Assembly: GCA_014379455.1 (NCBI GenBank)
Contig: JACMLT010000009.1
Span: forward strand, 1 to 41,744
DNA: 41,744 nucleotides
Direction of reading: 5' to 3'
From: Nitrospiraceae bacterium
GTDB lineage: Bacteria; Nitrospirota; Nitrospiria; Nitrospirales; Nitrospiraceae
Shown in pieces: positions 25,508-32,990 of the stretch. Below the pieces are notes generated by a model that saw only the letters and a program-made list of their open reading frames with translations, had not been told where the DNA came from and did no database searches. Each line of letters opens with the position of its first letter. Positions within the stretch are counted from its first letter, which is position 1. The position numbers and the translations under genes were made by a program.

Positions 25508-25839
25508 CTAATACCCGTAGTAACGCCCGTAATACTGATGGTAATGGAGGCAGTTCCGATACTGACTGTAGGCATTCATCAAGTTATTACACGTCCAACC
25601 TGCTGCCAATTCGACGGCGGCACCATCTGAGGCGGGAGCGTTCCGTTCTTGAGTGCCTGTTCAAGATACGCGTCGATCGATGCCTTATCCCCTGGATTGA
25701 ACGGCCGCTCAACCACTTCCTGGTTCAGTTTTTTCTGCATGGCCTCCATATCCTCTTTCTCGCCGGCCTGCACGACTCCAGCCATGGTCAACGTCAGAGC
25801 CAACAGGCCCATATAGGCAACTATCTTGTGGTGTCTCAT
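25508..25839 (-). pseudogene. small secreted protein with probable frameshift near its C-terminus
   Basis: ATG 25839 (MRHHKIVAYMGLL) follows GGAGGG by four bases. A signal peptide ends near MAGVVQAGEK, then comes a charged region with FNPGDKASIDAYLEQALKNGTLPPQMVPPSNW. The track ORF stops at 25579. A different frame from about 25603 reads LAAGWTCNNLMNAYSQYRNC followed by LHYHQYYGRYYGY and TAG at 25508, which looks like a genuine secreted tail rich in Tyr and His. Restoring one base near AATTGG joins the two. Either the gene is frameshifted, or there is a sequence error. Function unknown. Confidence 0.55.
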
Positions 25840-25880
25840 GATTCCCTCCGTACGAGTCATCATCGTGAGTCTGAACCGAA

Positions 25881-26663
25881 CTAGAACAACCCGGAAAGCG
25901 CGCGTGTGAGCCCTTGGGTCAAGGCCGGCGCGGCCTCTTCATATTCCAAATTCGCCTTGTTCGCGGTGCTGACCACACGCGTACGATACTTCTTGTGCTT
26001 CGTGACTTCGGATGTGGTCTGCTGTTGCGTTCCCCCCATGCCTTGTTTCAAGTTTTGCTGGCTGTCCTGCTTTACAATCACACCCTCGGCCGCTTTTTCG
26101 GTCAGTTGGATATCGGTCACCACCATAAAGACCACATCCTTCACAAACGATCCCGTTGCGAATTCAGTGAGGCCTCCTATGGCCGCACCGGCAAGCCCCC
26201 CGGCAGCCATCCCTCCATAGCCGCCTCCGGATGCAAGTGCAATCCCACCGCCTGCCACCGCACCAAGCGCCATCGGCCCCCCATACCCACCCTGCAAGGC
26301 CGTTGCCGCAGCAGTCACATCGGTTTTGCCCACCTGAAGCACATTGGCTTGGAGGCGATAGTGTGCTTCATTAGGATTCTGCGTTACACGATAGCCACGC
26401 TTGGTAATGGCATCCTTGATCGGTCCTTCTAGCTCAAAGTTATCCTTATCGGAGGTATTACGCACCTCGACATACATTCCTTTCTGGTCGGGGCTGACCG
26501 GATCAAGAAAGATCGTCTCGCTCATCTTCGTCTGCACATCGAGATTCCGCTTACTGATCATCACTGACGATGCCGCGCATCCAGACAGAAACAGGAGGGC
26601 CACCCCTCCCACGGCGACACGAAGCACAGACGACGATTGCAGGACCCTATTATTCCCATCCAT
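25881..26663 (-). CDS. traT: TraT-like outer-membrane lipoprotein
   Basis: TraT of F-like plasmids is an outer-membrane lipoprotein that blocks entry of a second plasmid and increases serum resistance. This 260-aa protein follows it closely: the lipobox LFLSGC (about 30), then SKRNLDVQTKMSETIFLDPVSP, VRNTSDKDNFELEGPIKDAI, HYRLQANVLQVGKTD, a glycine-rich middle, FVKDVVFMVVTDIQLTEKA and HKKYRTRVVSTANKANLEYEEA. I start at ATG 26663, with AAGGAG seven bases upstream. No conjugation genes are in the window, so this is a chromosomal TraT-family protein of unknown role. Confidence 0.88.
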   Translation of the reverse strand: MDGNNRVLQSSSVLRVAVGGVALLFLSGCAASSVMISKRNLDVQTKMSETIFLDPVSPDQKGMYVEVRNTSDKDNFELEGPIKDAITKRGYRVTQNPNEAHYRLQANVLQVGKTDVTAAATALQGGYGGPMALGAVAGGGIALASGGGYGGMAAGGLAGAAIGGLTEFATGSFVKDVVFMVVTDIQLTEKAAEGVIVKQDSQQNLKQGMGGTQQQTTSEVTKHKKYRTRVVSTANKANLEYEEAAPALTQGLTRALSGLF

Positions 26664-26776
26664 CAATATTCTCCTTCATGAAAGGTTATCGCACGGCGTC
26701 AAAAATGAGCGCTGACTAACATACAAATGGCCTCGCTGCACCTCAACATGCACTGCATCGGCAGACCTACGTGATC

Positions 26777-26807
26777 GCGAGGCGGCGGATGAGCCCGCGC
26801 GCCTCGC
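26777..26807 (-). terminator. GC-rich hairpin after the large lipoprotein gene
   Basis: GCGAGGCG pairs with CGCCTCGC, with a second short GCGG/CCGC stem inside. It begins about 25 bases after the stop codon of the 693-aa ORF. There is no T-run after it, so terminator function is uncertain. Confidence 0.4.
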
Positions 26808-26831
26808 GTTCAAGGAATTGACCACCGATTC

Positions 26832-28907
26832 TTAGAACGGCGTAAAGCGCAACGTGCCATTCAGGGTAATCGATTGTATTGGGCCCGTGTCTCGCACGAG
26901 CACTGTATTCACAAACGTTGCCGTACCTGCCAATCTGTTCACCGTCAGGCCAAGGCAGGGGTTGATAGAGGGAACATTCACAGAAGAACGGCAAAACAAA
27001 ATGCCAGCTGCTCCTCTATCGCCGAATAAAAAGGTGATCTCTTGTAAGTCATCAGTTGGATTACCGCTCAGTAGCAATGATTCCAAATGGTTAGGGCTAG
27101 TACTTCCTTCCTGCCATTCAATACTAAAAGTTGCAGCGTTTTGGGTTTTCCGAGTGAGTTGTGGATTCGGCGTGAATGCCTCCCCGATATTGAGGTTTGC
27201 CGGCGCACCCGTCACCGTCAGGGTCCCTGGGTCGGGGCCCGAGTTGACTGTGAGGTTGAATTGTTTCTGATTAGACTGCTGCGGCGTGCCGCTGTCTTGG
27301 ACCTGGATCGTGAAGGAGAAGGCCCCCGCGGTCGTTGGCGTCCCGCTGAGCTGGCCGGTAGACGTCAGCATCACCCCGCCAGGCAACGCACCTGAAACAA
27401 AACTCCACGACAAGGCCCCATTCCCACCCGATGCCGCCAACGTGGTGCTGTAAGCACTACCGACCGTGCCGGCCGGTAAGAGCGAAGGACTGGTGATCGC
27501 GACTGGCGCACCCACTGGACTGATGGTCAGGCTTAACTGCTTGGTCGCCGTTCCTCCTACTGAATCGGTGACTTTGACCGTAATGATCGTCGTCCCTACT
27601 GTCGTCGTGACCCCGGAGATGACGCCTGAAGGATTCAACGACAAGGCCACCGGCAACGGACCCGATCCTGCATTCAGGCTCCACACATAGCCAGGAGTGC
27701 CGCCGGCCGCAGCTAAGGTCTGGTTATACGCAATTCCCACGATGCCACCCGGCAAGGCCGAGGTGGTAATCGTCACAGGAATCGCTCCCTTCACAAGACA
27801 ATCCGGCACAGTAAAATCGACGAGTGAGGGACCGACATTGACCACATTCGTGACTGGCGTGATCGTGAACGTCTGCAGGTTAAACTCAATTGCGCTCAAC
27901 GTCGCCATGCTGTCCCGACGCATCCCAACACGGAACGTGCCATCGGCGGCGGTGACCGCGAAGTCCTTTCCAGAGTAATTGGTGCCATTGGTTTCGACCA
28001 ACAGATTGGGCACTGGCTGATTGTTGGCATCTCGAACACAGCCGGAAATGAAGACGGTCTCCGACCTTCGATCGGCATTCCAATAGCTGAAATGTGTCAC
28101 GGTCCCTTCGTAATACCGGTTGGGCGCCGTGCCCTGGAGTATAGCGGTGCCTTCTTCCTTCCACAGGCCGATGCTCTCATCGAAAAAGAACAGCGGAATG
28201 GTATCCGGTGGAGCGAGGGAGCGCGTGCCAAGTGGGATACGAATCGTCGAGGTCTTTCCTGCTGCCAGGGCATAGCGCGTCCCACTATTGTCGCGAATGT
28301 CGATCAGCAGGGCGCCAAAACTTTCAATCGGCGCCGGAGATCCGCCTCCGGACGAGATCCCGTTGAAATCCCCTGGCATCAGGTTGACATCGATGGCCGG
28401 ATTGATCGGAGTGACCGCCACATTGACCGTACCGGCGGCGGCTCCGCCATTCTTGGGAACGAGCCCATCGGCCGGCAAGTTGACCCGCGCAGTCGAGTTC
28501 GGCACGGTGACGATCCCGCCAGTCGCAATGGTCACGGGCGTGACTACGCCAGTCGGCAGGAGCCGCACTCTCAGGTTCGTAGTTTGCCCTTCCGTCACGC
28601 GGGCAACGGGAAACGCTTCGGCAAAGCCCGTGGCTTCGACATGCACGACCGCACGGTCACCGACCGCGGCCGCAACGGTGAAACTGCCGTTTGCCGCTGA
28701 CGTGGCAGATCCAGCGGTCGTAATCACGGTTGCACCCGCTACCGCCGCATTATTCGACGCGGATACGACCTGACCTGAGACCATACCTGTTTGTACCGTG
28801 GTCGAGGGGGCCTCTCCGCCATCCCCACCGCATGCGGCAAGGACACCCAAGAGAGGAAGCGCACACACAAACTGCATTAGCCTGTTGCCGGCACGTACGA
28901 ACACCAT
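26832..28907 (-). CDS. large lipoprotein with carboxypeptidase-regulatory-like and He_PIG-type domains
   Basis: A surface lipoprotein of about 691 aa. The signal LPLLGVLAACGGDGG has its lipidated Cys near 28. A CarboxypepD_reg-like domain follows (SGQVVSASNNAAVAGATVITTAGS), then a region with FGALLIDIRDNSGTRYALAAGKTSTIRIPLG. A second regulatory-like module starts at FISGCVRDANNQPVPNLLVET. Two putative-Ig (He_PIG) repeats come next, TTSALPGGIVGIAYNQTLAAAGG and LLPAGTVGSAYSTTLAASGG, before a C-terminal region I cannot name. I prefer the second ATG (28907), eight bases after AGGAG. Such domains serve adhesion or ligand binding; the target is unknown. Confidence 0.75.
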   Translation of the reverse strand: MVFVRAGNRLMQFVCALPLLGVLAACGGDGGEAPSTTVQTGMVSGQVVSASNNAAVAGATVITTAGSATSAANGSFTVAAAVGDRAVVHVEATGFAEAFPVARVTEGQTTNLRVRLLPTGVVTPVTIATGGIVTVPNSTARVNLPADGLVPKNGGAAAGTVNVAVTPINPAIDVNLMPGDFNGISSGGGSPAPIESFGALLIDIRDNSGTRYALAAGKTSTIRIPLGTRSLAPPDTIPLFFFDESIGLWKEEGTAILQGTAPNRYYEGTVTHFSYWNADRRSETVFISGCVRDANNQPVPNLLVETNGTNYSGKDFAVTAADGTFRVGMRRDSMATLSAIEFNLQTFTITPVTNVVNVGPSLVDFTVPDCLVKGAIPVTITTSALPGGIVGIAYNQTLAAAGGTPGYVWSLNAGSGPLPVALSLNPSGVISGVTTTVGTTIITVKVTDSVGGTATKQLSLTISPVGAPVAITSPSLLPAGTVGSAYSTTLAASGGNGALSWSFVSGALPGGVMLTSTGQLSGTPTTAGAFSFTIQVQDSGTPQQSNQKQFNLTVNSGPDPGTLTVTGAPANLNIGEAFTPNPQLTRKTQNAATFSIEWQEGSTSPNHLESLLLSGNPTDDLQEITFLFGDRGAAGILFCRSSVNVPSINPCLGLTVNRLAGTATFVNTVLVRDTGPIQSITLNGTLRFTPF

Positions 28908-29666
28908 GTTCATGTCTCCTGGATTAATGTGACTGACTCCTGTTTGATCTCAGCACCCGCTCCTCTATCGCCTGCGTCATGTCGTATCCGGCACGACGGC
29001 ACACGACGCTCCTGGTCTGTCATAGTTCATGTCCATGGCGGGCGTGGGCGTATGTCTCCACGCTGGACAGGTGAGCAATTGCTGTTCAATGAAAAAGAGA
29101 AACAGAAGAGGCAAGGATTGCGGAACGGAGCGGTATGGATATTATGCGTGCGTGCAAGCTCGACACCAGGCTACGAAGAGGGAGAGTAATGCCTCGCCAC
29201 TTACAGGCCACAGTTCCCTTCATGCGCTTCCTCGGTCCAGCCATGATCGCACCATTAGGTACGCGAAACGACGCCGCAATATATTGATGCCCATGCACGC
29301 AGTCAATACCAAAACCCGCCTTTAAGAAGTATTCCAAAAATAAAAGTTTCTAAGGCTAACTGCGTGCACAGTAGCCTGAGCAAATGATATGCCAACGTAG
29401 AAAAATAGAATTAGTCCAAACCACGTATATGTCGAATGACGAGTCGGTAGGCCCTTGAATGAGAGGAATCAACTACTGAGGAATCATTAAAAGCATAGTT
29501 AATTCAAGTAGCTCTGACAGGATTGTGTTGCAATCAATCGCACCTCCGGCCACCACATCGTTGACCTCGCTCCCTCCTCCATCGGCGTACTCATGCCTGC
29601 ACCCACGCTCGAACCGCTCTGCTCCTGGGCGCTAAGTAGCCTCACCCTGAGGCGTTCTTGATGCTC

Positions 29667-29693
29667 ACGTGAAACATGGAGGGTGAAACGTTA
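29667..29693. repeat. GTGAAACG-type intergenic repeat, copy 5
   Basis: CTCACGTGAAACATGG followed by AGGGTGAAACGTTAGG holds two units of the motif, here far from any intact gene. Confidence 0.5.
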
Positions 29694-29721
29694 GGCATAC
29701 AGGGCACGGATAGTTGGTCGG

Positions 29722-29770
29722 GTCTATCTCGTTCATCTTGTCTATCCCATCTATTCGATCTGCCTTGTTG
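29722..29770. repeat. pyrimidine-rich low-complexity quasi-repeat
   Basis: Segments TCTATCTCGT, TCATCTTG, TCTATCCCAT and CTATTCGATCTG recur with a period of roughly ten bases. I remember similar TCTATC/GTTTG-type quasi-repeats from Nitrospira intergenic DNA. Confidence 0.4.
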
Positions 29771-29988
29771 GATGGACAAACACACCAGACCAACCAAAAA
29801 ACCAGATGCCCGAGAGAAGTGAGCGGCCTGGAGTAAACGGCAAGAGGAGGGAATTTACGGAGGGAGGGGCTGCAAAGTGGCCAGCCAGGCTTTTAGAAGA
29901 ACGTGGTGATCAGCTCCAGAACTTGTTTTGTACGGTAGAGACTCCCCTTGTGGGGCAGTTCCTCTCGGTGCAATTCGGATAACGCTGG

Positions 29989-30406
29989 CTAATCGGCTCC
30001 GAACAGATCGAGATCCAATGGGGCCACGGCGACAATTCGTTTAAAATCACTATCCACACTCCACAGCGGAAGGTCATGCAAGAAGCGCGGTGGCGGCAAT
30101 CAGGAGGTCTGCAGCGGAACGCTTTGGCCTTTTCTGGCAAGCTGATGACCCAAACGGGCTGCACGCTCCCATGTCTGGTCCAAGAGTGGGGCCTGTTCGA
30201 GCGCCGCCATTTGTTCATTGATGATCGCCCACCGTTCCGGATTTTTGACGCCGATGAGCAGTTCAACTCGAATCGGCCAACATATCCACACGGAGCGGCT
30301 ACGAGGAATTTTTTCAGTCGATCCTTCAGAGCGTCATGGCCCTTGCGATCCGCCCGAATCCAGACGCTGGTGTCAATGAGGCACGGCCCGGTATCAGGAG
30401 CGGGCA
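29989..30406 (-). pseudogene. VapC-type PIN-domain toxin gene, broken by three single-base shifts
   Basis: Intact VapC toxins are metal-dependent ribonucleases. From ATG 30406 one frame gives the PIN start CLIDTSVWIRADRKGHDALKDRLKKF. About 30275 the reading continues one frame over as RVELLIGVKNPERWAIINEQ. Near 30110 it shifts again to DLLIAATALL. Near 30085 it shifts once more to HDLPLWSVDSDFKRIVAVAP and ends DLDLFGAD before TAG at 29991-29989. All four acidic PIN positions are present, but in different frames. The start overlaps the antitoxin by 13 bases. The track's 195-aa ORF mixes the true start with out-of-frame sequence. Confidence 0.8.
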
Positions 30407-30624
30407 TGCGTGCGACGGCGGAGAGAGCGGAACTCGGCTTCGGTAGTTTCAAAGACTCCTGTACCCAAGGCGTGCGCCAACGCCTTGCGATGCTCAAACT
30501 TCACCAGTTCCTCAAGGGCTTTAGCGATGGTCTCTCGCTTGGTTCGCGAGCAGGTCAATCGCCTCGCTTCAGTCAGCAGTCGGTGATCCAGCGCCACGGA
30601 AAGTTGTTTTGTCGTGCCAGCCAT
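30394..30624 (-). CDS. VapB-type antitoxin
   Basis: A short antitoxin of 76 aa starting at ATG 30624 (MAGTTKQLSVALDHRLLTEARRL). It has the ribbon-helix-helix-like pattern with TKRETIAKALEELVKFEHRKAL and a C-terminal toxin-binding tail, GVFETTEAEFRSLRRRTHARS. It overlaps the start of the broken vapC by 13 bases. No ribosome binding site precedes the ATG; a promoter -10 ends 7 bases away. The antitoxin itself looks intact. Confidence 0.75.
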   Translation of the reverse strand: MAGTTKQLSVALDHRLLTEARRLTCSRTKRETIAKALEELVKFEHRKALAHALGTGVFETTEAEFRSLRRRTHARS

Positions 30625-30631
30625 AGGCGCC

Positions 30632-30660
30632 ACAATATCTTGATTGTGATGCCAAATCAA
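30632..30660 (-). promoter_or_regulatory. promoter of the VapBC-type operon, possibly leaderless
   Basis: On the minus strand TTGATT is followed after 17 bases by TATTGT, and seven bases later by the antitoxin ATG. This is the same spacing as at the HigBA-type operon. Confidence 0.45.
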
Positions 30661-30746
30661 CAAATCGGAAGTCTGAACTTCAGTTTGGAGGCGGGGATCA
30701 AGAACAAGACAAAGAGCAAATAGCCGAGAGATTGAAGTTCATGACA

Positions 30747-30778
30747 AAGGGCTCAGCGAGTTGCCTCGCTGAGCCCTT
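30747..30778 (-). terminator. terminator after the 264-aa cupredoxin-like gene
   Basis: A perfect 14-bp stem, AAGGGCTCAGCGAG with its complement, closes a 4-base loop. On the minus strand the stem ends CCCTTTGTC, a weak T-run. It lies about 35 bases after the stop codon. Confidence 0.75.
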
Positions 30779-30813
30779 CAATTGCGGGTTGCCCCGCTCA
30801 AATATGTACGAGC

Positions 30814-31608
30814 TTACTTGATTTCAGCCTTGAGGTTGGCAGTTCCACCGTCGGCTACATCGACTTCGAACTCCACTTTCTTGCCCTTGGCGGCAAACGG
30901 ATGCCAGGCCACCACTTTGTGCTTACCGGCCGGCACATCCTTGATCTCAAAGGAGCCATCATCCTTCACGACCGCAAAGTGCGGGCTCGATACCGGAAGA
31001 AAATACCCCTGCATGAATTCATGCTGGTCGCACTGTAAACGGTAAAAACCATCCTTCTCGGCTCCGCCACGGAACACCACTGGCTTGTCGAGCTTGTCAC
31101 CCTTCTTGGCCAAAGCGATGTTGAACCCAGTGGCCGAGCTGGTGCCCTTCACGACGAAGCTGTGCGGATTATGGAGCACGCCTTGGAGCGACTTTGGATC
31201 ATCCGGATCGGCATCATGATTCTCAACCTTGAAGGACTTGTTATTCACCACCACACCGGCAAACGGCAGGAACTCGCAGAATTCCGCAATCACCTCAGTG
31301 CCCGCATACCCATCCATAAACGCCTTATCTTCGACGTCAATGACGGCGACCACCGCATGCTTCAGCCCACCATCCTTCCCGACTTCGATGGTCTTCAAAA
31401 GTCGTTTATCCCCATCCATCAACGACTTGTTTGGGTTCTGCGGACAGAACTTGGGATTGGGGAACTTCGAGAACAAAAATTCCTTTTGCTCGGACTTTCC
31501 GGCAAAGGTTACCTTGCCGGAAATCGTTCCGCCTGCGAACGAGGTGAGAGGCGCCGCGACGAACGCGACGGCTGCCACGCCAAATATGATTGATAGTGCG
31601 CTCTTCAT
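30814..31608 (-). CDS. periplasmic cupredoxin-like protein with CxxHxxM motif (264 aa)
   Basis: A signal peptide (FGVAAVAFVAAPLTSFAGG) precedes a start domain, GTISGKVTFAGKSEQKEF. A central region has FLPFAGVVVNNKSFKVENHDADP and a candidate copper site, LQCDQHEFMQGYF (Cys-x2-His-x2-Met), with upstream histidines in VLHNPHSFVV. The C-terminal part, FEIKDVPAGKHKVVAWHPF, resembles a carboxypeptidase-regulatory fold. It shares this plan with the 258-aa protein beside the multicopper oxidase. AAGGAGG lies seven bases before the ATG. A strong promoter and a terminator frame the gene, suggesting abundant single-gene expression. An electron carrier or copper-storage role is inferred. Confidence 0.75.
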   Translation of the reverse strand: MKSALSIIFGVAAVAFVAAPLTSFAGGTISGKVTFAGKSEQKEFLFSKFPNPKFCPQNPNKSLMDGDKRLLKTIEVGKDGGLKHAVVAVIDVEDKAFMDGYAGTEVIAEFCEFLPFAGVVVNNKSFKVENHDADPDDPKSLQGVLHNPHSFVVKGTSSATGFNIALAKKGDKLDKPVVFRGGAEKDGFYRLQCDQHEFMQGYFLPVSSPHFAVVKDDGSFEIKDVPAGKHKVVAWHPFAAKGKKVEFEVDVADGGTANLKAEIK

Positions 31609-31654
31609 GAGACTGCCTCCTTGTGATTAACGATAGACCCTGATTCCTAGCTCA

Positions 31655-31703
31655 CTGTTCCCTTCCTATATCCACCGGCCCGATGAGAGAAAGGTGGGAA
31701 CAG
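31655..31703 (-). promoter_or_regulatory. inverted repeat in the leader of the 264-aa gene
   Basis: CTGTTCCC and GGGAACAG (31655-31662 and 31696-31703) enclose a second short CCACC/GGTGG pair. Transcribed, they could fold the roughly 150-base leader into a hairpin about 50 bases upstream of the start codon. Confidence 0.35.
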
Positions 31704-31745
31704 CTTCCTCTCTGGTGTGCTCCATAAACAATAGACTGACCTGCC

Positions 31746-31757
31746 TGGTCTGGACCA
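31746..31757. promoter_or_regulatory. palindrome TGGTC-N2-GACCA over the predicted transcription start
   Basis: The inverted repeat lies about 7-18 bases downstream of the -10 element of the 264-aa gene, where a bound repressor would block initiation. The binding protein is unknown. Confidence 0.4.
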
Positions 31758-31763
31758 AGTATA

Positions 31764-31791
31764 TATATAAAATCCTACCGTATTCTGTCAA
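31764..31791 (-). promoter_or_regulatory. strong sigma70-like promoter of the 264-aa cupredoxin-like gene
   Basis: On the minus strand a perfect TTGACA (31791-31786) is followed by an alternating TATATATATA run, giving a TATATA -10 at a spacing of 16 or 18. It is the clearest promoter in the window. Confidence 0.7.
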
Positions 31792-31891
31792 TCTAAACAA
31801 GTGGCGAAAAAGTCTGGTCGGCACGAAGTGCGCGAGACAAGCAAGAGAGGCACGACGCGAAGTTCGAAACACTTCAGCCTGTCTCACTAGT

Positions 31892-32344
31892 CTAGTTTTT
31901 GTTCGCCCTGGTCAACCCAAGCAACTTTATCGACTGCTGTGCAGCGGCGCGAGCCTTAGTGGCGGGATTGAGCAGCTGTCCTGGGTCGGCATGGATGCCG
32001 ATATCCGACACACGGTTGCATTGCCGGATTACTTCATTGAGGGAAATCATGGCATCGGCTCGATGGAGATCTGATGCTGAAAGCTGCTTGATGAGTTTCT
32101 CGGCAATACGCGTCGCCTCTCCGCAGTGATGGACGATGGCCTTTGCATCTCCCATTCCACCATGCGCCACCATCTCTTCGACGTTCTTCATCAGACCGTC
32201 TCCCTGCTCTTGCAAACTAGCACTCGATGACTCTGCTGCGCGAGCAGGACTCATATCTGAGACAATGGGAACCCACAGGCCGGCTAAGCCTAGCAGCATA
32301 AGAGTCGGCATGCTCCCACCTCTCATCATATGAACTAATCTCAC
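31892..32344 (-). CDS. SmbP-like periplasmic small metal-binding protein
   Basis: An exported helical protein of about 150 aa. The signal TLMLLGLAGLWVPIVSDMSPARAAES is followed by a repeat-like helix pair: MVAHGGMGDAKAIVHHCGEATRIAEKLIKQL and the later LHRADAMISLNEVIRQCNRVSDIGIHADPG. The HGxxGxAxxxxxH spacing recalls SmbP, the copper-binding four-helix protein first described in Nitrosomonas. It has fewer histidines than SmbP and two cysteines. I take GTG 32344, with AGGAGG four bases upstream. An ATG at 32311 with AGAGG is an alternative. It sits among copper-protein genes, which fits a metal-binding role. Confidence 0.55.
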   Translation of the reverse strand: MRLVHMMRGGSMPTLMLLGLAGLWVPIVSDMSPARAAESSSASLQEQGDGLMKNVEEMVAHGGMGDAKAIVHHCGEATRIAEKLIKQLSASDLHRADAMISLNEVIRQCNRVSDIGIHADPGQLLNPATKARAAAQQSIKLLGLTRANKN

Positions 32345-32475
32345 ATCTCCTCCTGTACCCTTATGACTCACAAAGATTTCACATGCAATCGCCTAAGAAT
32401 GCAGAGCCAGTCCCTCGCCTCCATGCGCCCACATTGCTTGGACGTCCGGGCTGGCGGCACCAATTCTCGTGAATA

Positions 32476-32988
32476 CTACGGATTATATCGGCCCTTTGGT
32501 GGCAGTGGGAGAGATGTCAGACCCTTGTAGAGACGGTGAAACTCTTCGGTCGTGAGGGTTTCATTCTGTAATTGAGCAAGAGTGGCCTGATCGATGGGAT
32601 ATTCAACCGTGTCGTCGTAGTTCGATGAGGCGATCGTGACAAACCGTGGAGGGAAAAGTCTCTCCGGTAGAAGAATTCCCACACCGAGGTTGTACTTGAG
32701 TGCCAACCGGATCGTTTCTCGTGCCTTGTCAGCCGGGACGTCTCGGCCCAGACCGATGTTTTGTGGGGGCTGCCCCTGTCTAAAAAACTGAAAATGGACG
32801 TTGGGCATCCCCGCCTGGACAAATTCTTCCGTCACTGTGGCAATCTGATTTTTGTACTGACTCGCCAGCACGACTTCAACGCGGCTAACCGGAGGTACCG
32901 CGACAGCTTCGGCAGCTACGGTATGAGCGCCCACCATGCCCGCACACAGGGCAAGCATCACCACATGAAGAAATCGAGAACACCCCAT
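32476..32988 (-). CDS. small secreted protein, unknown function
   Basis: A 170-aa exported protein with the signal FLHVVMLALCAGMVGAHTVAAEA. The mature part begins VSRVEVVLASQYKNQIATVTEEFVQAGMPN. It continues with a segment that could bind a partner, FRQGQPPQNIGLGRDVPADKARETIRLALKYN, then FPPRFVTIASSNYDDTVEYPIDQATLAQLQ. I do not recognise it. The ATG is 2 bases after the stop of the 258-aa cupredoxin-like gene, so the two are translationally linked and probably act together. Confidence 0.7.
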   Translation of the reverse strand: MGCSRFLHVVMLALCAGMVGAHTVAAEAVAVPPVSRVEVVLASQYKNQIATVTEEFVQAGMPNVHFQFFRQGQPPQNIGLGRDVPADKARETIRLALKYNLGVGILLPERLFPPRFVTIASSNYDDTVEYPIDQATLAQLQNETLTTEEFHRLYKGLTSLPLPPKGRYNP

Positions 32989-32990
32989 GG

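Larger units (their letters stand above)
28908..29988. other. gene-poor kilobase
   Basis: I see no supported gene here. The ORFs at 28929-29337 lack ribosome binding sites and recognisable content. The stretch 29320-29510 is AT-rich compared with its surroundings, as old intergenic or decayed DNA would be. It contains a GTGAAACG repeat near 29.67 kb and a pyrimidine-rich quasi-repeat near 29.72-29.77 kb. The region ends at the broken vapC gene. Confidence 0.6.

Noticed and set aside
28929-29337. Several ORFs of 83-98 aa in the gene-poor kilobase
   Set aside because: Overlapping frames on both strands, low-complexity basic composition and no ribosome binding sites.
29910-30497. 195-aa minus-strand ORF as an intact VapC
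   Set aside because: Only its first part is PIN-like. The rest is out of frame, while the true continuation is found in the other two frames.
30076-30723. 215-aa plus-strand ORF
   Set aside because: Antisense to the VapBC-type pair; no ribosome binding site or recognisable family.
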